A stretch of DNA of 64,000 bases from Nitrospira sp. (GTDB lineage: Bacteria > Nitrospirota > Nitrospiria > Nitrospirales > Nitrospiraceae): the NCBI GenBank assembly GCA_024760525.1, contig CP060499.1:682001-746000 (forward strand). The letters run 5' to 3'. A program made the translations under genes and the position numbers. Under the pieces are notes generated by a model. It was not told where the DNA came from, did not search any database, and was given only the letters and a program-made list of their open reading frames with translations. This document shows positions 55,868 through 63,607 of this stretch, in pieces (the stretch's first letter is position 1; each line of letters begins with the position of its first letter).

Positions 55868-56725
55868 ATGCCAACGGCGAGCGAACTGGTCCAGTCCTGC
55901 ACCACGGTCTTCACCTTGCCGGAGATATACATTCGCGTGCGGGATGTGGTGGACGATCCCGACTCGACCATGGACGATCTCGCCAATGTTCTCAAGTTGG
56001 ACCCAGCTATTTCGGCCAGGGTGCTCCGCATCGTCAACAGCCCGCTGTATGGGTTTCCTAAACAGATCGACACGATCACTCGCGCCGTGACGCTTCTCGG
56101 CGTCCAGGCAATCAACGATCTCGTTACGGCGACCACTGTCGGCCGAACTTTTTCCGGGATGACGGTGCAACTCATGGACGTTCCTCAATTCTGGCGGAAA
56201 AGCGTGCTCTGCGCTCTGGTTGCGGGAAAGATCGCCAGATCGTGTGGTATCGCTGATAGCGAGCGCTTCTTTATCGAAGGCCTGTTGCGCGACATCGGCC
56301 ACCTTGTCTTGTACGAAGCTGTGCCGCAGCGCGCCCAGTCTGCTCTCATCGAGGCGGGGTACCTTGAAACTTCCCTGGCTGAAGTGGAGCAGTCCAACAT
56401 TGGGTGCGACTTTGCTGAAGTAGGGGCCGAACTCATTCGGTCATGGGGCATGCCCATGCAGATCGAACAGGCCATCCGTTGCCAGCTGAGTCCGAACGAT
56501 GCCGGCGAGTTCATCATGCATGCTTCCGTCGTGCATCTAGCCGGTGTCGTTGCCGACTATGAAGAACTCGAGCCCAGCCGGCGCCCTGCCGCACCGCCGT
56601 TCAGCCCCCATGCTGTGACCGCCACTCGGTTCGTACCGGCCACCCTCCCTGTACTACTGGAAGAGGCTCACACACAACTGCAAGAGACGCTGGCGCTCAT
56701 CCACCCCCTCGCCCTGGCGGCGTAG
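55868..56725 (+). CDS. HDOD-domain signalling protein
   Basis: 285 residues. The HDOD domain (about 10-210) lacks most catalytic His/Asp of true HD phosphohydrolases. Typical features are LKLDPAISARVLRIVNSPLYGFPKQIDTITRAVTLLG and FIEGLLRDIGHLVLYE, where a family HD-like pair reads RDIGH. The C-terminal 60 residues are Pro/Ala-rich and unrecognised. HDOD proteins act in signal output, e.g. chemotaxis, c-di-GMP or DNA-damage control; no partner domain is present here. A second HDOD protein is 1 kb away. Confidence 0.85.
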   Translation: MPTASELVQSCTTVFTLPEIYIRVRDVVDDPDSTMDDLANVLKLDPAISARVLRIVNSPLYGFPKQIDTITRAVTLLGVQAINDLVTATTVGRTFSGMTVQLMDVPQFWRKSVLCALVAGKIARSCGIADSERFFIEGLLRDIGHLVLYEAVPQRAQSALIEAGYLETSLAEVEQSNIGCDFAEVGAELIRSWGMPMQIEQAIRCQLSPNDAGEFIMHASVVHLAGVVADYEELEPSRRPAAPPFSPHAVTATRFVPATLPVLLEEAHTQLQETLALIHPLALAA

Positions 56726-56911
56726 CTCCTCAGAACCTTCCTGTGATCAGACAACAATCTCCGATGTGGGATGTTTCCCGACCGGGGCAGCCTGCATAGG
56801 AAGGGTGAATGGAGTGTTGTGCCGACTTGACCGGCATCTTCAAGATGAGCGATCCTCTTGCCTCACTTTGTCCTCGTTGTCGATCTGACACATGTTTCTT
56901 ACAGGAGCATC

Positions 56912-57655
56912 ATGGACGACTTGTTGACCACTGTGTTTTCGTTGGAATGGCTCGCCGTCTATTGGGGAATCGGCCTGCTCTTTTTCGCAGTGGAATATTA
57001 CTGGCCGTCGCGCGCACTCCTCTATCGTCGCGTGTTTCTATGGGATATTGGGGCGTTCATCACCTATCAGATCTTCTTCGTCGTCGCTACACAAGTGACG
57101 GATCGAATCCCATTTCCTGACTACTCACACTGGCGTTGGCAGGCGGTCCCATTCGGGTTCAAGCTGCTGGTGTTCCTGTTCGTCATGGACGGAATTGCCT
57201 ACTGGATGCATCGGTTCTGGCATACATCGGGGGGGTGGCCGATCCATCGCTGGCACCATTCACCGACGGAACTGTACTGGCTGGCCGGTGTCCGGGCGAG
57301 CCTTCCGCAAGTGGCACTTGCCAACATCCCTTATCTGCTGGCGTTTCCCCTTCTCAAACCGGTGCCTGCCCTATTCTTTCCGCTCTATTCCTGTATGCTG
57401 ATCCTGACGAATAACTGGATGCATATGAATGTGACGTGGCAATCGAAAAAGCTGGAGTGGTGCTTCGTCACGCCCCGCTACCATCGGGTGCATCACCTGA
57501 GACAAATGGGGAGAGCTGGGGGGAATTTCGGGGTCCTGTTGACCGTGTGGGATCGGCTGTTCGGCACCTATGTGGATCCCGACCAAGTAGAGACGACGGG
57601 GCCATACGGGATTTCTGAAGCGGTCCATCCAGTCCGCTTGGCCATCGGGATCTGA
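56912..57655 (+). CDS. Fatty acid hydroxylase / sterol desaturase superfamily membrane protein
   Basis: 247 residues, about four to five membrane spans. Three histidine clusters of a di-iron membrane oxygenase are present: HRFWH (about 102-106), HRWHH (about 115-119) and HRVHH (about 193-197), plus the single HMNV upstream of the last. AGGAG lies just before ATG 56912; an in-frame start at 56858 would add 18 residues. Substrate unknown; members hydroxylate or desaturate fatty acids, sterols or carotenoids. It lies between two HDOD genes, with no evident pathway. Confidence 0.85.
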   Translation: MDDLLTTVFSLEWLAVYWGIGLLFFAVEYYWPSRALLYRRVFLWDIGAFITYQIFFVVATQVTDRIPFPDYSHWRWQAVPFGFKLLVFLFVMDGIAYWMHRFWHTSGGWPIHRWHHSPTELYWLAGVRASLPQVALANIPYLLAFPLLKPVPALFFPLYSCMLILTNNWMHMNVTWQSKKLEWCFVTPRYHRVHHLRQMGRAGGNFGVLLTVWDRLFGTYVDPDQVETTGPYGISEAVHPVRLAIGI

Positions 57656-57766
57656 CTAGAGGCTGCTGGCGCATCAGAACGACGATTGCTGAGGCCAAAC
57701 AGTAGTTGCATGCAGCGTGGTCGAAACCTCGCGGGCGGTCTTTGCGACATCCAGATGGAGGCTGAG

Positions 57767-59347
57767 CTACAGTATGCCGGCCAGTCGATTCAGCCCCAAT
57801 GTTGTCTGGGCAAAGAACAGCTGCAAGGCCTGGTAGTCCTGTGCATGCATCGGCTGATGACTCGTCGCCCGATCGCAGTAGATGAGTCCGATCGGTTTCG
57901 CGCCCACCCGCAACGGCGCAAGGATCGCCGATGTCGGTTGCCAGATCTCGAGAAAGTCCTGCTTCATGGTTCCAGGCGGTTGATCTGAAAAGTTTGGAAC
58001 GAGCAGAGGATCGACCCGCTTGAGGACCGTCAGGAAAAACTGATGTTCCCGGCTGAGCGAACCGGACAGGGACCGGATGTAGGGGGCTAGTGGAGCCACC
58101 CCAAGCACCAGCCTTCCGACGAGCAGATCACTATCGCTTTGGTTCAGGAGTGCCAAACCCACGCGGTCAAATCCGGCGTCCTGGTGCAGAGAGGTGACGA
58201 AGGTGCCAAGTAAGGTGTTTAGGTCCTTTGCACTCTGCAGCGAGTCCTGAAAGGCTTGGAGTGTTTCAAGCGGCTTGGTCCGAATCGGAGCAGGAGGGGG
58301 GGCTTGTGTCGGAGCAACCCGTTGAGGAGGAGACGCTGGTTTCTCATCAGCCACCGAGTGGGTGGACTGGCGGCATGAGGGCGACTCGGTGACCTCCCGT
58401 GTTTCGTCTTTTGCTTCGGCGGCGGAGTCGAGTGACAACCCCATCGAGCGAATGAGCTGGCGTCCTCGGTCCATGGCACGAATCAGTAAATCCGCGAACT
58501 GCGCTGAAGTGAGCCCGCTTCCGAGAAGGAGTGTTCGTTTAGCTTCCTCGATGCCAGCCTGTGGTGCGGAGTTGGTCATGGCTTCGACCAGCCGGATGGA
58601 ACCGACGACGATTCCCCTGTAGGTGGGGAACCCGCTTGGCCAACGTCCCATCACCGGTTCCCCGGGCCTGCTGAAGAGCTCGATGAGATCGTCCGGGAGT
58701 TTCCACATCCGAGCCAACGCTTGAGCCAAAGTCAGACGAGGTATGCCGAGGAGCTGAGTCTCTTGAAGCACGCATTCTGCCGGTAGCTTCGCCTTTCGAG
58801 AGGTGGCTTGGAGGGCTTCAAACAGGTCCGGATCCTGATACGCAATCGCCAAGTCTCCGATGGAGTAGAGAAGCGCCGCGGTAAACAACTGGCCCGGCTG
58901 AGGGTATTCGATCGCCATGCCCAGTTCGCACGCATAGGTTGCGGAGATGAGGGACTTGGCGATCAGCGTTCGAAACTCATGCTGACGAACTGGCCAGTGT
59001 CGCAGCTGCTCGACAAGGTGCGCGGCAGCCACGAGGGACCGAACGGTATCGAGCCCTAGCCAGCTGACCGCATGAGGGACCGAGACAATCGTCTGTTGCG
59101 GGCTGTAGGCGATGCTGTTTGCGACCTGCAGTACCTTGCATGTCAGTCCGTGATCGCGGCTGATCACCCGGGCGAGGCTCACGGCGTTGGAATGAGGCCC
59201 CATGTGACTCAGGATTTGCTGGCAAGTTGACTGTAGGATCGGAAGGCAGCGGCTGGACTCATCGAAGAGGGGCTTGAGATTTCGATGGAGGCGAGGACGA
59301 ATAGAGTCGATCAAGGCCGATTCCGCGGCTATGCCTGACGAAATCAT
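57767..59347 (-). CDS. HDOD and GAF domain protein
   Basis: 526 residues. The N-terminal HDOD domain (about 25-235) includes LARVISRDHGLTCKVLQVANSIAYSPQQTIVSVPHAVSWLG and FTAALLYSIGDLAIAY; the usual HD-type His and Asp are replaced (SIGDL). A Pro/Ser-rich linker (about 310-360) leads to a C-terminal GAF-like domain (about 365-520) with AILAPLRVGAKPIGLIYCDRA. It fits a cytosolic sensor or signal adaptor. GAGGAACTCC precedes its ATG. It lies downstream of, and in the same direction as, the GlnE-like gene, 193 bases away. Confidence 0.82.
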   Translation of the reverse strand: MISSGIAAESALIDSIRPRLHRNLKPLFDESSRCLPILQSTCQQILSHMGPHSNAVSLARVISRDHGLTCKVLQVANSIAYSPQQTIVSVPHAVSWLGLDTVRSLVAAAHLVEQLRHWPVRQHEFRTLIAKSLISATYACELGMAIEYPQPGQLFTAALLYSIGDLAIAYQDPDLFEALQATSRKAKLPAECVLQETQLLGIPRLTLAQALARMWKLPDDLIELFSRPGEPVMGRWPSGFPTYRGIVVGSIRLVEAMTNSAPQAGIEEAKRTLLLGSGLTSAQFADLLIRAMDRGRQLIRSMGLSLDSAAEAKDETREVTESPSCRQSTHSVADEKPASPPQRVAPTQAPPPAPIRTKPLETLQAFQDSLQSAKDLNTLLGTFVTSLHQDAGFDRVGLALLNQSDSDLLVGRLVLGVAPLAPYIRSLSGSLSREHQFFLTVLKRVDPLLVPNFSDQPPGTMKQDFLEIWQPTSAILAPLRVGAKPIGLIYCDRATSHQPMHAQDYQALQLFFAQTTLGLNRLAGIL

Positions 59348-59540
59348 AGGAGTTCCTCGGTCGAACGTCTGAAGCTCTATCGGTTAGAACACCACCAAGC
59401 TTGAGGAGACGAGGCTCCTTCATTATCTTGCTCGATGTCCGTTTCGAGGCGCCGGGCCTCCGCAGCATCGTGTGGCCATTACCCGATAGTCAGGTCTTCG
59501 TGAGGGCTTCAGAAGACTCAGGGACGTGGCGTGAGGTGAG

Positions 59541-61820
59541 CTAGAGCTTTCCGTACGTCCGCTCGAAGAATTCTTTGGTGAGCCTCATATGCTGTTCGAC
59601 GTCGGTCTGGAGATGCCGAGCGCCGGCCTCCCAGTCGTCTGTGGCATAGCCGACACGGCGGGCGAGAAAGATAAATTCATCGGAGTCAACGGGCGGGAGG
59701 ACACGATCTTTCGCGTTGCCGCGGACCATGCGGAGGCCGTCGATGAGCATGCGGATGAAGAAATAGGCCTTGCGAAGATTCTCGCCATCCGGCCTCGTCA
59801 CGATCCCACAGTCGACCAAGGCGGCCAGGGCCTGCATGGTGTTGGGGGTGCGTAGGACGGGGAGCCGATGGCCGTGCATGACTTGAAGGTACTGGACGGC
59901 ATATTCGATATCGACGATGCCACCCGGACTATGTTTCAGGTTCACGGTGCCGCGCTCGACCAGTTGCTTCAGCTGCTGACGACGCAAGTCGAGGGCTCCG
60001 GGAAGATCCCAGGGATGGCCGCTGTAGACATAACTGTCGCGATGAGCTTCGACTCGTTTACCGAGAGCGGCATCGCCGGCCACATGCCGCAGTTTGATCA
60101 ACGACTGGCGTTCGAATGCGGCGGCAAGGCCCTGCTCACTGTAGTAGTTGGAGATCTCGTCGAAGGGGTTGGTCAGAGAGCCTTTCCCACCATGGGGACG
60201 GAGGCGTACGTCCAGGTGAAAAATGCCTTCCTGTTTCGCCTCAATCCACTGCAAAAGTTCGTGCCCCAGCCGCTCAAAATATTCACTGTTCTCGATCGGC
60301 TGCTTGCCGCCGGTGCGCCCCGCGTCGCCGTACACAAACATCACTTCAATATCCGAGGCGTATCCGAGTTCCTTGCCGCCGAATTTGCCCAGGCCGAGAA
60401 CGGTGAATGGACAGGGTTTCTTGTTCGGCAAACGCGGTGGGCCATAGAGTTTGTTCAATTTGGCTTGGCAGTCCTTCAAGCTCCGATCGACGATCACTTC
60501 GGCCAATTGGGTGAGTGCCGCGGAAAAATCAGGGAGAGCGGTGCCAGGCTCGACGATATGCTTCATATCGATGCGAAACAGCTCGCGATCTTTAAAGCTG
60601 TTCAGTGCCGCCTTCCTCTCCTCATCGGTTGCAGCCCGACTCACCAGACGATCAAGGTCCTTGCGAAGTGTCGCTCGTGGCGCAATAAGGGGCGCATCCC
60701 GATAGTCTTGCAGGAGAGGAAGGAGGTTGCTGTATTGGCGACGCAGAAAGTCTTCCCAGAGAAAATCGCTGGCGCCCAGCAGACGGGCGAGCAAGGGGAA
60801 CGTCTTTTTGTCGCTGAGAAAGGCCAAGGCTTTCTGCAGGGCTTTCCCTTTCGCCTGTTGCACGGTGAGGTCAAGAAACTGGTCAAACGATTCCAGGGCT
60901 TTGGTCGGGTCGGGGGCCCAGGTAAGGGCGTGTGTGAACTGCTTAATGAGCACGGCCGTCAAGCGCAACTGCTGCTGATCTGCCGCATCGGTGAGCTTCT
61001 GGCCGTGGCGGTTGCGGACATAAAAGCGGTCATGAATCTTGCCATTCTCGACGTCAAATTGCGCTTTGGAAATGTACACGTTGCGCATCGCGAGGGCGTT
61101 GGCGAAGGCGTACAAAAAGGCCGGGGTATCGTCCGACCGGATGTCCATGACTGTATCGGTGGGGGATTGGCTGTTGTCGAACGTGATCTGGACCGGATTG
61201 AGCAGGCCGCTGAAGGATCCGCGCCGCTTGCCCAGCTGCTCGACCAGCCGCCGGTTCACCGCAAAGCGCGCTTCCGCGAACTGTCCCTTGTCGAGCAACA
61301 TGATGACCGAGTGGAGTGAGTCTGCCAGGAGATTCTGTTGTTCAATCCCCAACTCCGCGCCTGATACCGGCAAGACGCGGAACACGTCGACAATCTTTTT
61401 TCTGCTCAAACTCGGGCTGCTCTTTGCGCGGACACGCGGTCCGTATCCTGTCCAATTCGTGCGAGCAGACTGCGGAGCGGCTTTGTCGGCAAACGTATAA
61501 ATCTGTCCTTCTTCAATGTTCAAGCCGAACGCTGAAAGTAGGCCGCAAATAGTAGCGAATTCGGAGAAATAATCGTACGCGACGATCGTCACCTCAAACC
61601 GTTTATCCTGCTGTTCAGCAAAGGCAATTGTGCAGGGATGTTCCGAAGTCAGTTGTGCCGTCAATCGGATATGCTGAGCGATCGTCGTGGGATCGAACCG
61701 CCGGAAATACTCCTGATCCATGCGGGTGAAGAAATCTTGAAGAGCTTCTGGTACTACGTCAGGACACAATGGACGGACGGTATTGAAGATCGGCCCGAGG
61801 TCGGGAGAGCTGATCGGCAT
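59541..61820 (-). CDS. glnE: GlnE-type adenylyltransferase half with N-terminal ACT-like domains
   Basis: 759 residues from ATG 61820; an upstream in-frame start at 62063 would run into the divergent gene. The C-terminal 300 residues align with the adenylyltransferase (C-terminal) half of GlnE: LGLGKFGGKELGYASDIEVMF (474-494), LDVRLRPHGGKGSL and VNLKHSPGGIVDIEYAVQYLQ. The second acidic metal ligand is Glu (D490-I-E492) where E. coli GlnE has Asp. Two ACT-like segments lie in front: about 62-112 and, more clearly, 209-275 (DTVMDIRSDDTPAFLYAFAN...VYISKAQF). ACT domains sense amino acids, e.g. glutamine in GlnD. Probably modifies GlnA. Confidence 0.8.
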   Translation of the reverse strand: MPISSPDLGPIFNTVRPLCPDVVPEALQDFFTRMDQEYFRRFDPTTIAQHIRLTAQLTSEHPCTIAFAEQQDKRFEVTIVAYDYFSEFATICGLLSAFGLNIEEGQIYTFADKAAPQSARTNWTGYGPRVRAKSSPSLSRKKIVDVFRVLPVSGAELGIEQQNLLADSLHSVIMLLDKGQFAEARFAVNRRLVEQLGKRRGSFSGLLNPVQITFDNSQSPTDTVMDIRSDDTPAFLYAFANALAMRNVYISKAQFDVENGKIHDRFYVRNRHGQKLTDAADQQQLRLTAVLIKQFTHALTWAPDPTKALESFDQFLDLTVQQAKGKALQKALAFLSDKKTFPLLARLLGASDFLWEDFLRRQYSNLLPLLQDYRDAPLIAPRATLRKDLDRLVSRAATDEERKAALNSFKDRELFRIDMKHIVEPGTALPDFSAALTQLAEVIVDRSLKDCQAKLNKLYGPPRLPNKKPCPFTVLGLGKFGGKELGYASDIEVMFVYGDAGRTGGKQPIENSEYFERLGHELLQWIEAKQEGIFHLDVRLRPHGGKGSLTNPFDEISNYYSEQGLAAAFERQSLIKLRHVAGDAALGKRVEAHRDSYVYSGHPWDLPGALDLRRQQLKQLVERGTVNLKHSPGGIVDIEYAVQYLQVMHGHRLPVLRTPNTMQALAALVDCGIVTRPDGENLRKAYFFIRMLIDGLRMVRGNAKDRVLPPVDSDEFIFLARRVGYATDDWEAGARHLQTDVEQHMRLTKEFFERTYGKL

Positions 61821-61827
61821 GGCCTTC

Positions 61828-61833
61828 AGTATA
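61828..61833 (-). promoter_or_regulatory. -10 element for the ACT-GlnE gene
   Basis: Read on the minus strand, TATACT (61833 to 61828) is preceded by GGG and lies seven bases before the ATG at 61820. The transcript would start at or next to the start codon, so the mRNA would be leaderless. No clear -35 is seen. Confidence 0.45.
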
Positions 61834-61865
61834 CCCGAATGGGTTTCATTGTGCGTAGGGGAGAG

Positions 61866-61871
61866 TATAAT
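61866..61871 (+). promoter_or_regulatory. -10 element for the GlnE deadenylylase-like gene
   Basis: A perfect TATAAT lies eight bases before ATG 61880, so the mRNA would start at or next to its start codon. A weak TTTCAT (61844-61849) is 16 bases upstream. It faces away from the minus-strand -10 at 61828-61833, 32 bases away. Confidence 0.5.
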
Positions 61872-61879
61872 GCCCCGCC

Positions 61880-63607
61880 ATGACTCAATCATCCATTCCG
61901 TTTCCGCCGGCACAGGCTCAACCAACAATTCAGACGACTTCCTCCAAGCCGGATCCCAGGCCTGTCTTGCTCGCGACCAAGAGAAATGCCGAGGAAGTAC
62001 GGGCCATTTTGTCGGCCTATGGTCTGCGCGACCCCGACCAGGCCGACCGCAACCTGAATGCAATGGCAGGCGACCCGACCCAACGCCGCCGGTTGGCCGA
62101 CATCCTGCCGCTTTTGTTGGAATCAGTCTCCAGAACGGCCGACCCGGATCAGGCGCTGAACCATTGGGAGCGCATGCTGTCGCGTGTCGCCCGTACTGCC
62201 TTTCTCGACTATTTGCACAGCTGGCCGCGCATGCTCGATCTCCTCTGTGTCATTTTCGGCAATAGCGATGCCTTGACCTTCACCCTCGTTCGAGATCCGA
62301 CGTTGGTGTATTGGCTGGCCGAGGAAGACGTGTTGTCCAGATCGCCTACGCGGAATGAGTTGGAGAGCGCGCTTCGCAAGAGCATCGGGCATCTGATGTC
62401 CGGCCAATTGAGGTTGGACGCGCTGCGCCGGTTTCGGCGGCGGGAAATGTTACGGATCGGTGTCCGGGATCTGCTCCGACTCGCCACGGTGCCTCAGACG
62501 ACGGCGTCATTGTCCGATCTGGCCTGCCTGCTCATTCATGCGGCGTATGAAATTGTCGACGGCGATCTCAGACAACAGTATGGCATCCCGATGCACCGAA
62601 ATCGGCAGGGACGATGGATGGAAACAAGATTCGCCGTGATCGGGATGGGCAAGCTCGGTGGCCATGAATTGAATTACAGCTCTGATGTCGATCTGCTCTA
62701 TATCTATGAGTCCGATGACGGGGAAACCAGAGCCCCGGGAGGTAGGCGCGCCGCCAAGCCGGCCGGTGTCGGCATTTCCAATGAGGAATATTTTGAGATC
62801 CTTGCCCGAGAATTGACGAGAGTGTTGATTGAACCGACCAGGGAAGGGCATGTCTTTCGAGTCGATCTGCGTTTACGGGCGGAGGGGTCTGTCGGCCAGT
62901 TAGCACGCTCTCTCTCGGGTTATCGGCGATACTATCTCAGACGTGGACAAGTCTGGGAGCGATTGGCGCTCCTGAAGGCCTCGCCGGTAGCCGGTTCGAC
63001 ACGTGTCGGGAACGCATTTTTGGGCGTGGTGAAGCCATTTATTTTCGGGAAGCCTGGAACGAAGACGAGTTTCACCGAGGCGCTGCCGGTGGTCCACGAA
63101 GTGAGGATCGTCAAAGAGATGATCGACACGAAAATAGCAGACCGTGGGCACGAACGGCGTGATGTGAAGCTCGGAACAGGCGGTATCCGGGAGATAGAAT
63201 TCCTCGTGCAGACGATTCAGGTGCTGGCTGGGAGGCGGGTTCCGGCACTCCTTGACCGCAGTACTCTTGGTGCATTGGATCGGTTCGCCCGTCGGAAACT
63301 GATTTCGGCGAAAGAACGGGATGAGCTGACCGCAGCGTACCTGTTTCTTCGGGATGTCGAGCATAAGCTCCAGATGGTCCAGGATCTCCAGACCCATGCC
63401 CTTCCGGAGAGCCGGATTGAACTCGAGCGATGTGCGGTTCGCTTGGGGTATGGGTCGGACGATCGGGATCAGGCGAGCGAACGGTTCCGTCAGGATCATC
63501 AGCGCCATACAGATATGGTCCACCGGATGTTCAGATCTTTGTTTTCTGATCCAGAATCCTCCTCTCTTCTCAAAGCGGCACTCTCCACAGCCGCGGGTAG
63601 CGCCTAA
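61880..63607 (+). CDS. glnE: GlnE-type deadenylylase half
   Basis: 575 residues. It aligns with the adenylyl-removing (N-terminal) half of GlnE, from the helical start to the end of that half. The nucleotidyltransferase core is GMGKLGGHELNYSSDVDLLY (255-274), with both metal-binding Asp (D269, D271), then VDLRLRAEGSVGQL, YYLRRGQVWERLALLKA and LGTGGIREIEFLVQTIQVL. E. coli GlnE (946 residues) has both halves in one chain; here the chain ends cleanly after the first. It diverges from the other half across 59 bases. Expected role: remove AMP from GlnA under PII control. Confidence 0.85.
   Translation: MTQSSIPFPPAQAQPTIQTTSSKPDPRPVLLATKRNAEEVRAILSAYGLRDPDQADRNLNAMAGDPTQRRRLADILPLLLESVSRTADPDQALNHWERMLSRVARTAFLDYLHSWPRMLDLLCVIFGNSDALTFTLVRDPTLVYWLAEEDVLSRSPTRNELESALRKSIGHLMSGQLRLDALRRFRRREMLRIGVRDLLRLATVPQTTASLSDLACLLIHAAYEIVDGDLRQQYGIPMHRNRQGRWMETRFAVIGMGKLGGHELNYSSDVDLLYIYESDDGETRAPGGRRAAKPAGVGISNEEYFEILARELTRVLIEPTREGHVFRVDLRLRAEGSVGQLARSLSGYRRYYLRRGQVWERLALLKASPVAGSTRVGNAFLGVVKPFIFGKPGTKTSFTEALPVVHEVRIVKEMIDTKIADRGHERRDVKLGTGGIREIEFLVQTIQVLAGRRVPALLDRSTLGALDRFARRKLISAKERDELTAAYLFLRDVEHKLQMVQDLQTHALPESRIELERCAVRLGYGSDDRDQASERFRQDHQRHTDMVHRMFRSLFSDPESSSLLKAALSTAAGSA

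Noticed and set aside
59868..61319. 483-codon open frame on the plus strand inside the GlnE transferase half
   Set aside because: Antisense to a conserved protein; no domain, signal or ribosome binding site; composition follows the opposite strand's third positions.
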